Below are positions 8,304 to 17,120 of a stretch of 64,000 nucleotides of DNA, piece by piece. The first letter of the stretch is position 1. Every line of letters begins with the position of its first letter. The notes beneath the pieces were generated by a model. The model was not told the origin of the DNA, made no database searches, and was given only the letters and a program-made list of their open reading frames with translations. The stretch comes from Sedimentisphaerales bacterium (GTDB lineage: Bacteria > Planctomycetota > Phycisphaerae > Sedimentisphaerales > Anaerohalosphaeraceae): the NCBI GenBank assembly GCA_028282905.1, contig JANQGW010000149.1, positions 54,886 through 118,885 of the forward strand. The letters are read 5' to 3'. The position numbers and the translations under genes are program-made.

Positions 8304-9500
8304 CATAATCATCGCATGGGCGGTAATCACTGTCGGCATCTGGCCATGGCTGAGCACTGTTACTAAAATCGGAATCACCACACCCAGTGCCATGCCGAGT
8401 AGTCCGCCTATCAATGTCAGCATCACGGTTTCTGAAAGAAATTGCACGACGATATCGACCTTTCGCGCACCCAGTGCCCGGCGAATGCCGATTTCCCGTG
8501 TGCGCTCGCTAACGGTGGCCAACATGATATTCATAATGCCGATACCGCCGACCAGCAGTGAAATGGCCGCAATAGAACCTAAGACGATGCTGAAAATACG
8601 CTTGGTTCGGGCGGCCTGACGCAGCAGTTCCAGCGGCACGACGATCTGGTAATCTTTCTTTTTGTGATGTGTCTGGAGCAAATTGGCCAGTACATCCCGC
8701 GTGGGCAGCACCCGTTCCATGGACGGAACGCGAATCGTGATTTCGCTCAGTTCGACGCGTTCACCGCTGGATCCGGAGGATCCGCCAAACTGAATCTCGG
8801 TTTCGCCAAAGCGTTTTTTCATCGTGGTAATCGGCAGATAGACCGATCCGGTCACGCCGCTGTCGTTCTGCGACGCGGTCAGGGGTGAATCATTGCCTGC
8901 GGCCACCGAGACGTTTCGCACAACGCCCACCACACGATAATATTCGCCGGCGATGCGCAGTGTCTGGTCCATTGGATCGTCAAACTTAAACAGGCTGTCC
9001 AGTGCCGCTTCGTCAATAACACACACCGCCATGCTGTAGTGCATGTCCATCGGCGTCAGAAAGCGGCCCATCAGTAACTCAATCGGCACCAGTTCGGTAT
9101 ACCACGGAACAGTGCCGACGATCTCAGAAGTAATCCGCCGGCTGCGGTATTGAATCTGGCGGGGTTTTCGACGCACCGGCACAACGACCTCGGCATCGGG
9201 AATTGTCGCCCGAAACCGCTCGGCGTCTTCGTATTTCAGGCCGTATTGCTGAATCGTCTGCTCACTGGCGTCGGCGATTTCCTGGTCCGGCGGCTTAACG
9301 GTTTTCAGGATAATATTGGTGCTGCCCAGATGTGCAATCTGCTCCTGGGCCTGTCGGCTGGCACCTTCGCCGATGGCCAGCATGGCAATCACACTGGCAA
9401 CCCCAAAAACGATGCCCAGCGTGGTCAGGCCGGACCGCAGGCGATGCATCCACAAGCTGCGTAAACTGATTAACAAAACCGCGGTGATTCGTGACAGCAT
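8205..9500 (-). CDS. MacB/FtsX-type ABC transporter permease
   Basis: 431 residues. Mechanotransmission-type ABC permease that works with the ATPase next door, the adaptor and the TolC-like protein. N-terminal membrane helix (about 20-43, with the usual LRSGLTTLGIVFGVASVIAMLAIGEG), a large periplasmic MacB_PCD domain (about 45-285), then three membrane helices in the FtsX domain (about 305-425) with the conserved GIMNIMLATVSERTREIGIRRALGA block. Two bases separate its start from the ATPase stop, so translation is probably coupled. Likely exports a peptide, lipid or toxic compound; the substrate cannot be read from sequence. Confidence 0.94.
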   Translation of the reverse strand: MLSRITAVLLISLRSLWMHRLRSGLTTLGIVFGVASVIAMLAIGEGASRQAQEQIAHLGSTNIILKTVKPPDQEIADASEQTIQQYGLKYEDAERFRATIPDAEVVVPVRRKPRQIQYRSRRITSEIVGTVPWYTELVPIELLMGRFLTPMDMHYSMAVCVIDEAALDSLFKFDDPMDQTLRIAGEYYRVVGVVRNVSVAAGNDSPLTASQNDSGVTGSVYLPITTMKKRFGETEIQFGGSSGSSGERVELSEITIRVPSMERVLPTRDVLANLLQTHHKKKDYQIVVPLELLRQAARTKRIFSIVLGSIAAISLLVGGIGIMNIMLATVSERTREIGIRRALGARKVDIVVQFLSETVMLTLIGGLLGMALGVVIPILVTVLSHGQMPTVITAHAMIMSFGISAGVGVTFGLYPAYQAANMDPIESLRHE

Positions 9501-9502
9501 CG

Positions 9503-10228
9503 TTATCCTTTTCCGTTCGTTTCAATGCGTTCAATCTGCCCGTCAAGTAAATGCACCGACCGATTTGTGCGCGAGCAGATGTGGTCATCGTGAGTAACGA
9601 CAATAATCGTTTTGCCCTGATCATTCAGTTCGTCAATCATTTCCAGAATTTCGGCACCGCTGCTGCTGTCGAGGTTGCCTGTGGGTTCATCGGCCAGGAT
9701 AATCAGCGGATCGTTGGCCAGTGCCCGTGCAATCGCCACACGCTGCTGCTGGCCGCCGGACAGTTCAAACGGGCGGTGCTTGATGCGGTCACCAAGACCG
9801 ACACGCTCGGCCAGCATGACCGCACGTTCACGACGCTCCTGCTTGGGTACATGCTGGTAATACATCGCCACTTCGATATTTTCCACGATATTCAACTGGC
9901 GGATGAGGTTGAACGACTGAAACACAAACCCGATGCGTTTGCCGCGTATTGAGGAGAGCTGGTCATCGTCCAGCGTGGAAACATCATCATCGCCGAGAAA
10001 ATAGCTCCCGCCGGTGGGTTTATCCAGGCAACCGAGGATGTTGAGCAGAGTCGATTTACCCGAACCACTGGGTCCCATGATCGAGACATATTCGCCCTCG
10101 TAGAAGTTGACATCGAGTCCCTTAAGAACCGGCAGTTCCATATGGCCCAGCATATAGGATTTATGCAGGTTTTCGATGGTAACGACGGCGTTTCCGTCGG
10201 TTGGATTGTTTGGCTTGGTTGAAATCAT
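9503..10228 (-). CDS. MacB/LolD-type ABC transporter ATPase
   Basis: 241 residues, normal length. All nucleotide-binding motifs are intact: Walker [10 protein letters not shown] at 52-60, Q-loop Q104, signature LSGGQ at 156-160, Walker B LIILADEP at 175-182 and H-loop H213. Its start overlaps the adaptor stop by four bases (ATGA) and its stop is two bases from the permease start, so it is embedded in the efflux operon. It powers the permease encoded next to it. Confidence 0.96.
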   Translation of the reverse strand: MISTKPNNPTDGNAVVTIENLHKSYMLGHMELPVLKGLDVNFYEGEYVSIMGPSGSGKSTLLNILGCLDKPTGGSYFLGDDDVSTLDDDQLSSIRGKRIGFVFQSFNLIRQLNIVENIEVAMYYQHVPKQERRERAVMLAERVGLGDRIKHRPFELSGGQQQRVAIARALANDPLIILADEPTGNLDSSSGAEILEMIDELNDQGKTIIVVTHDDHICSRTNRSVHLLDGQIERIETNGKG

Positions 10229-12138
10229 GGACGCGGTCCCTGCGGCTTAGAAGATTTCTGTCCGGGCTTGCCACCGGCCGGCGGAGCCATCTTTTTGGCA
10301 GCCGCGTTCATTTCCTGCTGATCAAGAAAACCATCCTGATTGGTATCCAGCGATTTAACATGTGGACGCATCTGTTCGGGCATCTCTTCTGAAATACTAA
10401 TTTTACCGTCACCGTTTTTGTCCATCTTTTTGAATTGTTCAGACATGCCGCCGGAAGCGGGTTTTCCTGTATCAGCGGGTTTCTTTTCTCCAGCTCCGGG
10501 GCCGGAGCCTTTTTTGCGGCCATTGGAGCGTTTCAAGGCAGCTTCTTCGCTGCGCGACAATGTGACCCGCGGCGGATTCAGTAGCACCTGCTGGCCCTCT
10601 TCAAGGCCTTCCAGCACCTCCACAAAACGGTCATTAAACGCGCCAGTCTTAATCACCCGTTCTTCCGGCTCACCGGAACTGGACAGGTAGCAGACCTTCT
10701 GGCCGCCGCGATTAGCAACACACTGAATCGGAATCACCAGCACGTCCATGAGTTCGGCAATCACGATCTCTACCTGGGCATTCATCCCCGGGCGGATGGA
10801 CGGGTCGGCCCCTTCTAAACTGACGTCTGTGGTATAGACTTTCAGATCCGGGTTACCGCCCCAAAAGCTCGTCGGCTCCGGCAGCGGCGCAATCTTCTGC
10901 ACGCTTCCGTCAAAGACCTTGTCCGGCTGAGCATCAATGACAATCCGAACCGGCTGACCCTTCTGCACCTTGTCAACATTGGTTTCGTGAACCTTGACAT
11001 CCACGTCCATCTCTTCGGCATTAGTAATCGTCATAATCAACTGACGTTCGTAAACCTCTTCGCCAACTTCAATATTCGTCCGTGACCGGCTCCAGCGGCG
11101 GCCGCTGTTGGACGCGTAAATAACCAGCCCCGGCTCAGTCGCCCGCATGACGCAGGCGTCAATCTGCGACTGAATACGTTCCAGACGCTCTTTGTTCAGC
11201 TCATAGCGTGCCTGCATACTACCCAGACGCGCCTCGGCCTGGGACAACTTTGACCGGGTGCGGGCGTAAATACGCTCCAGCTCACGCTCCGCTTCGAGAT
11301 AATCGCTGAACAGTTTTTCAACCTCTTTCGGGAAATCATATTTTAAAAACAAATCCTGTGACGTCTGTGAACGCTCCCAGTTCACTTTTAAACGCGTCAC
11401 CTTCAGTTCGTCGGATTCCAGTTCAGACTTTGAAACATAGTCCTTTTTATACAGCTTTTCAGTCCAGACCAAATCATCGCTGGCCCGATCGTATTCTTCC
11501 TTAGCCAGGTCAATATCGGATCTCATTTCACGCAGCTTTTGCTGAGAAGCACCACCCAGTGCATTCGGATCGGCGATCAGCGTTGTCAGCGTCGGCACCT
11601 TTCCAGTCGTTTTATATTGCTCAATTAACACATCGGCCACATCTGCGCCTAAATATTTTTGCAAATCCATGCGTGCAAATTTGACGTTGAGCAATCCCTG
11701 TTGGACATCCGAGTCGTTCTGATTCTTCTGGATGGTCAGTGACTCTTTAGCCTCGGTATAGTCAGCTTCAGCGGAATTAAAGGTAATCTTCTGCTGGTTA
11801 ATATCATCCCGCAGTTCCGAAGCATCCAGTTCAACCAGGATTTTGCCGTCAGCGACATCCTGCTGCGTAATGGTACTGCCTTCGGGGACGAGACTGATGA
11901 TCGTTGCGTCACCTTCGACCCCGGACTCTACTTCAACGGCATTGCGAGCCTTAATCGTTCCGCTTTCGGTAACGCTCATGACCAGATCGCCGCGACTGAC
12001 GGTGAAGGTGGCCGCATCGCTTCCAGACGCAGCTTTTTCACGTCCGCTCAAGCGGCTCAATCCCGCTACGGCCAGTGCAGCGACCGCAACAGTCGCAATT
12101 AAAATAACGTATTTTCTTCGTTTTCCAGTGGTTGCCAT
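10225..12138 (-). CDS. Efflux periplasmic adaptor (MacA/HlyD-like) with C-terminal EF-hand pair
   Basis: 637 residues, well above the usual 370-480 for MacA-type adaptors. N-terminal membrane anchor (about 9-29), lipoyl/barrel-sandwich halves around a long coiled-coil hairpin (about 115-340), then beta-barrel and membrane-proximal domains to about 520. A Gly/Lys/Pro-rich linker follows, then two canonical 12-residue calcium loops: DKNGDGKISISE (573-584) and DTNQDGFLDQQE (598-609), and a Pro/Gly/Lys tail. The adaptor links the ABC permease to the outer-membrane channel. EF-hands are unusual here and suggest calcium-dependent assembly or protein contacts (inference). Its start overlaps the TolC-like gene by 40 bases. 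Confidence 0.93.
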   Translation of the reverse strand: MATTGKRRKYVILIATVAVAALAVAGLSRLSGREKAASGSDAATFTVSRGDLVMSVTESGTIKARNAVEVESGVEGDATIISLVPEGSTITQQDVADGKILVELDASELRDDINQQKITFNSAEADYTEAKESLTIQKNQNDSDVQQGLLNVKFARMDLQKYLGADVADVLIEQYKTTGKVPTLTTLIADPNALGGASQQKLREMRSDIDLAKEEYDRASDDLVWTEKLYKKDYVSKSELESDELKVTRLKVNWERSQTSQDLFLKYDFPKEVEKLFSDYLEAERELERIYARTRSKLSQAEARLGSMQARYELNKERLERIQSQIDACVMRATEPGLVIYASNSGRRWSRSRTNIEVGEEVYERQLIMTITNAEEMDVDVKVHETNVDKVQKGQPVRIVIDAQPDKVFDGSVQKIAPLPEPTSFWGGNPDLKVYTTDVSLEGADPSIRPGMNAQVEIVIAELMDVLVIPIQCVANRGGQKVCYLSSSGEPEERVIKTGAFNDRFVEVLEGLEEGQQVLLNPPRVTLSRSEEAALKRSNGRKKGSGPGAGEKKPADTGKPASGGMSEQFKKMDKNGDGKISISEEMPEQMRPHVKSLDTNQDGFLDQQEMNAAAKKMAPPAGGKPGQKSSKPQGPRP

Positions 12139-13730
12139 AATCCGTCCGGTTTAACCTGTAAAATTTCAATATCTCGATAAAATTCCAACTTTGCAAGCAT
12201 ATAGTCCACTAATGTCGAGGTGCGGTCATTCTGGGCCGACAGCAGGTCGTCCTGTGAATCGAGTACATCCCGGGCCTGCACACGGCCGGCCTGCATCTGC
12301 ATGGAAGTATTGTCAACGCGAGCCTCCGCCAGTTTCAAACTCAGTTCCTGAATTTCATAGCGTCGAGAAGCTTCGATTAAATTGCGATAATTGTTACGAA
12401 CCTCCAACTTGACCTCATCGACGGCCTGTTCATAACTTCGCTGAGCCTGTAAATAGGAAAACAGGGACCGGCGATAAGCGTTTCGCTCGCTTTTCTGATC
12501 CAGCGGTACATCCATTTCCAGGCCGACGCCATAGGTACCGTCCTGGAATCGCAACCGGCCGATACGCGTCTGTTCGGTGGAACTGACGCTTGAACTGGCG
12601 ACTAAGTCCAACTGTGCCCGCAGAGCATCGGTCGAAAGGTCAATCTTGCGGCGAGCATCATCCACCTGGTCCCGCGTTGTCGCCAGGTCCAGCCGGGTTT
12701 CCAATGCGGTTTCAACCGCATCGGCCACTTCAAAGTTCGGTTCTGAAATCTCCATCGTTGAGATTTCCTTCAAGACATTCGGATCCAGTTCAATCGTCAC
12801 ATCCACGGGAATGCCCATCTGAAGTTTAAAGCTGTCCAACGCCTGCTGATAAGACCGCTGAGAACGCGCCAGGTTATCCTCGGCCTGCAGCATCCGCTGC
12901 TTGGTCTGGTCCGCTTCCATTGGCGGCAGTTTACCCGCTTCGGCACGCAGTTCTGCCTCGTCATAAGCCGATTTTAAGCTTTCGTAGTTGTTTTTAGCAT
13001 TTTTCACACTATCCAACGATTGCAGCGTCCGCAAATAACTGCTGACAACCCTCACCACAAAATCTTTGCGATAGCGGCTGAAATCGCGAATCTCATACAA
13101 CACATTGCGTTCGGACTGGGTGAGATTTTCCTGAGCGATCTTTTTGCCGCTGCCCCGCAAGAGCGGATGGCGAACGCTGGCACTGAGAACCGACCCGAGT
13201 GAGGTATCCGGGTCGCCAGTCAGATACCGCAACCAGTCGGCGGCGATGGAGGCACTGATCTGGGTACCGTCGGCGAGCACCTGATTGAATCCCAATCTGG
13301 CATCGGCATTGACTGTTTCATCAGCCGCATTACGCTGATAGCCACTGTCGATGCTGCCGAACCACTGGGCAACAAACTGGTGCCTTTGGAGTGTCAAATC
13401 CAGAGCACTGGTGTACAGACCTTCCTTTCGGCTTTGATAGTCCCGGCTGCGGGCGGTGGCAATCGCAACTGCGTCGGCCAGTGTCAGACGGCCGGAAGGT
13501 ACCCAATTTGGGTCAAAAACGATGGAATTCGGGTCTGGGGTGACATCGCTTACGCGGTAATTAACCTTTTGACCGTGCTGAGACTGCCATTTTTCGTCTA
13601 AAATATCATAGACTTCATCGTCAGCCTCCTGCTTGAACTCATCCGGCGTTTTGCAGCCGCCCAGAGTCAACAGACCCGCCATCACCGCCACAAGGCAGAT
13701 TAAAACCGCATATTTATGAATAACAGGCAT
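12099..13730 (-). CDS. TolC-family outer-membrane efflux lipoprotein
   Basis: 543 residues. Forms the outer-membrane/periplasmic tunnel for the efflux pump encoded downstream. Signal peptide with lipobox LGGC (MPVIHKYAVLICLVAVMAGLLTLGGC), so it is probably lipid-anchored like OprM. Two OEP repeats of long helices and strands follow (about 75-300 and 310-525), with alanine-, glutamine- and glutamate-rich coiled coil. First gene of a four-gene operon in the order channel, adaptor, ATPase, permease. The 40-base overlap with the adaptor implies translational coupling. Confidence 0.93.
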   Translation of the reverse strand: MPVIHKYAVLICLVAVMAGLLTLGGCKTPDEFKQEADDEVYDILDEKWQSQHGQKVNYRVSDVTPDPNSIVFDPNWVPSGRLTLADAVAIATARSRDYQSRKEGLYTSALDLTLQRHQFVAQWFGSIDSGYQRNAADETVNADARLGFNQVLADGTQISASIAADWLRYLTGDPDTSLGSVLSASVRHPLLRGSGKKIAQENLTQSERNVLYEIRDFSRYRKDFVVRVVSSYLRTLQSLDSVKNAKNNYESLKSAYDEAELRAEAGKLPPMEADQTKQRMLQAEDNLARSQRSYQQALDSFKLQMGIPVDVTIELDPNVLKEISTMEISEPNFEVADAVETALETRLDLATTRDQVDDARRKIDLSTDALRAQLDLVASSSVSSTEQTRIGRLRFQDGTYGVGLEMDVPLDQKSERNAYRRSLFSYLQAQRSYEQAVDEVKLEVRNNYRNLIEASRRYEIQELSLKLAEARVDNTSMQMQAGRVQARDVLDSQDDLLSAQNDRTSTLVDYMLAKLEFYRDIEILQVKPDGLWQPLENEENTLF

Positions 13731-14123
13731 CCCGAAACCTTTAATAAACTTATATCCGCATTTGAAAACACATATTTATATCATGCCAGCAATTGTTCCG
13801 CAACCGGCGATTTTTCGCTGTCCACATGAAATACAGACAGACATTCACCGCACATCGCACTTCCGGCAGGGAGTAAATGACTCCAATCCACAAAAAGTTA
13901 CATCCATTCCCGAAAAAAACAAACAATCTTTGTTTTTGTTTGCTGCGTATCCGTAAAAATGGGATTGTGCTGTAAAAAATCAGAAAAAACGAATCTCAGA
14001 GATACTGACGGATTTCAGACGGTCATTCTTTCACATTTTTGTTTTTTTTGACAAAAACCGATTGAAAAGACCATAATAAATAGCATTTGAAGCATAATCT
14101 ATAGTGTAAATACCATCACCTTG
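13731..14123. other. Intergenic region upstream of the efflux operon
   Basis: About 390 A/T-rich bases. No gene found. It contains copy A (about 13942-14050) of a region that is repeated at about 16160-16262; see the separate repeat entries. The remainder shows no recognisable element. Confidence 0.5.
13942..14050. repeat. Copy A of a ~100-base direct repeat flanking the LamG-EEP gene
   Basis: Shared blocks with copy B, in the same order and orientation: TTGTGCTGT (13965-13973), GACGGATT (14007-14014), ATTCTTTCACATTTTT (14025-14040) and TTTTTTTTGA (14042-14051). The spacing between the second and third blocks is identical in both copies. Origin unknown. Confidence 0.65.
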
Positions 14124-16079
14124 TTATTTGCTACTGTTCTGGTTTTTCTTCTCAGTTGAAGTTGAATAATTCAGGTCATATTTGCTAATAATTAAAAAAT
14201 GGTCCGATGGAAATCCCGGCCGAGCCTTGGAGATTACCTTGGTTGACGTGTTTTTCAGTCCAGATCCCTTGTGGTAAATCTGATCGATCCGGCTGCCGCT
14301 GCGATGTGTCGGACCTTTAAACGCTGTTGCATCCGGATAAAGACTTCGATAAGCATCCGTGAAACCGACCTGCAGCAACGCTTTTGAAGCCGGGCTATTG
14401 CCGCCATCGGTATGCGGAACTGCGTTAAAATCACCGGCAAACAACATGGGGATTGTATCGGACTCAGCAAATCGCGGTTTATGAAATTCAAATACATTGC
14501 TGAATTCATTCATCCCATACCAGTTTGACAACACATACATATCCTGAGTCCTGCTCAATGAAATCCTGACACCGCAATTCATAAATGACGACGTTTCCGG
14601 CACATACATCTCTTTGATGGGATAACGGCTGATGACGGACAGGTTCGCCCCCTGATTCAGGTAATCCCAGTCAACACTCGCCGCAAAATAGTATCCAAGC
14701 TCGGCGGCAATAAAATCCCCTGAGGAATAGGTCTCCTGCATCATCACGATATCGGCGTTTTCTTTTTTGAGCATCTCAGCGATTTTCACGCGCGAATCCC
14801 ACCCATCTTCCTTTTCGTTGTAATGCTTTCCGCCGTGCCAGATATTCCAGCAGGCCGCCGTTAGCGATGTAGTGTTCTGCTGAAGCGGTATAATATCCGG
14901 TGTAAAATGTTTAGAGTAGGATTGAAGGACTTCCTGAGAAGATATAACACGATCCCAAATCTTCAGGCTGTCCATCTCAAAATTCGGCACATGCAGTCTT
15001 GTTTGTTGGGTATATGCTTCAGCAACGTCCGGCCTAATCTTAACCGTAGTGTCCTCCAGATAGTACAGCTTCGCAACTGCCGAAATAGCTGTAAAGTTTC
15101 TGTTCTGGTAAACGGTATAAGGATTTCTTCCCAGCCTGGATTTCAGAGACTTGACCGGTTCAAAATCATGCGACAACATTGTTTCACGGTATTTGGCCCA
15201 CTCTGCTTCGGCAAGCCCGGCCGCCTTTTCATCGATTTTGCGATCAAATAATCTTTCCGGGCTGACAATCAGATCGATGATTTCCTCTGTTTTAAGCGTT
15301 TCCAGGCCGAATTTGTTAAACGTATCCACAAGTTCCTGAAGAAGTTTTCCGCCCTCATGAATAGCCGGCAATACCGGCTCCTGTGTATCGCGGCCGTTAT
15401 CGCCATCCCAGCCAACAACCAGCGGACGGTCGCTGGTAAAATCGAAGCCCGTTTTGTCCCGGACCTTGTAAAGTGCCTTGTTGTCGCCATCATAATAGAG
15501 CCTGATGACGGCATTATGACTGTCATAGGTCATGGTTAACTGATGCCACCGGCCGTCGTTCAAAGGCATGTGCCCGCCGTTTTCATTTTCGTGAGTAATA
15601 CGCCGGCCGTTTGAGCCCATCGACCAGGCCCAGGTACCGCCGTATGAATAGATTGTCCAGCCGGCCTTTTTTTGAGACGCCAGACTGTTATCCTTACACT
15701 CTTTCTGGGCAAGCATCACAAACGGCTTTTCTGAGTCCATCGTCGTCTTGACCCAAAACTGCACGGAAAAGTCCCTGTCGTTTTTAAATGGCAGCGAACT
15801 CGAATCGCTTTTAAGATAAGACAATGAACGCCCCGGCTTCAAACACAAGGCCTGCCCTTCAAGGCCTTTCAAATATTCGATGCTTCCGCTGGTGCTGACT
15901 GACATTTGTTTGCCTGTTCCGTTCTCAGCGGTACCTTCGAAATCAAATCTGGCAACAGGTTCTGAATCAATGACAGGATATTCGCCGCCAGAGGAGACCG
16001 TCGCATTAGCTTCTGCAACGGCAGTCGTATAAAGCAGGCAGCAGCTCAAAGACACAGTAATCAATCTCTTATAATCCAT
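14124..16079 (-). CDS. Secreted LamG domain plus endonuclease/exonuclease/phosphatase (EEP) fusion
   Basis: 651 residues with a signal peptide (MDYKRLITVSLSCCLLYTTA). Residues about 35-250 and 355-395 form a concanavalin/LamG-like fold (ARFDFEGTAENGTG, FSVQFWVKT, GRWHQLTMTYDSHNAVIRLYYDG), which usually binds sugars or protein. Between them lies a helical insert. The C-terminal EEP domain (about 412-640) carries the catalytic set: WNIWHGG, E in MMQET, GDFNAV, SRIDQIY and SDHF. It could cleave nucleic acid, sphingomyelin-type lipids or other phosphodiesters outside the cell. The gene is bracketed by two copies of a ~100-base direct repeat, which may reflect duplication or insertion. Confidence 0.88.
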   Translation of the reverse strand: MDYKRLITVSLSCCLLYTTAVAEANATVSSGGEYPVIDSEPVARFDFEGTAENGTGKQMSVSTSGSIEYLKGLEGQALCLKPGRSLSYLKSDSSSLPFKNDRDFSVQFWVKTTMDSEKPFVMLAQKECKDNSLASQKKAGWTIYSYGGTWAWSMGSNGRRITHENENGGHMPLNDGRWHQLTMTYDSHNAVIRLYYDGDNKALYKVRDKTGFDFTSDRPLVVGWDGDNGRDTQEPVLPAIHEGGKLLQELVDTFNKFGLETLKTEEIIDLIVSPERLFDRKIDEKAAGLAEAEWAKYRETMLSHDFEPVKSLKSRLGRNPYTVYQNRNFTAISAVAKLYYLEDTTVKIRPDVAEAYTQQTRLHVPNFEMDSLKIWDRVISSQEVLQSYSKHFTPDIIPLQQNTTSLTAACWNIWHGGKHYNEKEDGWDSRVKIAEMLKKENADIVMMQETYSSGDFIAAELGYYFAASVDWDYLNQGANLSVISRYPIKEMYVPETSSFMNCGVRISLSRTQDMYVLSNWYGMNEFSNVFEFHKPRFAESDTIPMLFAGDFNAVPHTDGGNSPASKALLQVGFTDAYRSLYPDATAFKGPTHRSGSRIDQIYHKGSGLKNTSTKVISKARPGFPSDHFLIISKYDLNYSTSTEKKNQNSSK

Positions 16080-16159
16080 CGCTCATCCCTTCAATTGATC
16101 CCGGGTTTATCATTTTAACAGACGTGTATTTGTTGGTTCTCATGCGGTCAGTTCGCTGT

Positions 16160-16262
16160 TTATTTGCAAAAATGCAGGGTTGTGCTGTCAAAAAATCCGT
16201 GTATCAGGGATAAAGACGGATTGCAGATGATAATTCTTTCACATTTTTCATTTTTTTTGAGA
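16160..16262. repeat. Copy B of the ~100-base direct repeat
   Basis: Blocks matching copy A: TTGTGCTGT (16180-16188), GACGGATT (16215-16222), ATTCTTTCACATTTTT (16233-16248) and TTTTTTTTGA (16251-16260). It lies about 80-180 bases upstream of the LamG-EEP start. It may hold that gene's promoter on the minus strand, or may be a leader reading the other way. The rest of the 16080-16456 gap shows no firm gene. Confidence 0.65.
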
Positions 16263-16456
16263 TTTTTTGGGACAAAAGTGACAGTTGCGTTTCTTCCATA
16301 GCAGAGTAAAATATCCATTGCATTAAAAGGAGAAGCGAAATGCCCGATGAGAAAAAACTATTAAAAGCCGCGATGGGTGGTAATACAGAAAATCATTCGA
16401 GAGCAATATACAGTTTGTGTTACAACCAAGACGCTACTTTCATGTGGGGTATTCGG

Positions 16457-17098
16457 TCAGGAAAAGGGATGCAGTCCCGTTTTTACAGCACGGTCGCGGA
16501 TTTGATGGATGCCCCTGTCCAGTTCATCCCAAATCTGCTGTGGAATTCGCTCAACGGCATCGGCAATCTGCTGCGAATCGGATGTAAAGCACTGAACCGG
16601 ACGCGGCGTGAAATCGGCCCACCGGTCATCATGTTCGGCAGAGGCTTTGTACAAGGCGACCGAGGCAAATGTGTCCCCTACCTGGAAAGGCCGGCCGTTC
16701 AATGAACGAATGGGTGGCTGAATCACCTTGATCACATTATAAATTGGTCCCGAATGGCCAATATCCGTATGAACCGCCACTCGTAGCGGATCAATTGAAG
16801 TAACTTTGCAGGCACACAAATCGCCGTGGAATCCCATCGCCCTGACATGCTTCCAGTATAACCAGATGACATACAGGTCAAGCCCCGTGGCGATCACAAT
16901 AGAAGTCGGCACACTGACGGTCTGTGAAATGTAACACAGGAGAGTAACCTGAGCACAAACAAATAACAGAAACCGGATGACCGGCACCGGGTAGTACCGG
17001 GCAAATCTCAGCGGATTCGATCGAAGCCGACCCGGCGAAGAGGCCACCGTATTATGGTTAATCAGAGGTGATCGGTGAAGATCATGCTGAGAGTCCAT
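16457..17098 (-). CDS. Membrane protein resembling DUF3239 proteins
   Basis: 213 residues from the ATG at 17098. Longer frames would start inside the transporter gene and give a Ser/Pro-rich shadow, so they are rejected. A GGAG site lies 11 bases before this ATG. Pattern: NPLRFARYYP, two membrane helices (about 45-90, FLLFVCAQVTLLCYI and SIVIATGLDLYVIWLYW), then a soluble domain of about 120 residues with FHGDLCACKVTSIDP and VGDTFASVALY, typical of DUF3239-like proteins of unknown function. It starts 22 bases after the NSS transporter stop, so it may share that transcript. Confidence 0.75.
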   Translation of the reverse strand: MDSQHDLHRSPLINHNTVASSPGRLRSNPLRFARYYPVPVIRFLLFVCAQVTLLCYISQTVSVPTSIVIATGLDLYVIWLYWKHVRAMGFHGDLCACKVTSIDPLRVAVHTDIGHSGPIYNVIKVIQPPIRSLNGRPFQVGDTFASVALYKASAEHDDRWADFTPRPVQCFTSDSQQIADAVERIPQQIWDELDRGIHQIRDRAVKTGLHPFS

Positions 17099-17120
17099 GA
17101 CGTCATAAGCTCCTATTACT

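Noticed and set aside
16340..16705. 121-codon plus-strand frame with a good AAAGGAG site
   Set aside because: About 250 of its 366 bases are antisense to the DUF3239-like gene and no family is recognised. The first 39 codons could be a small gene or remnant, but support is only the ribosome binding site.
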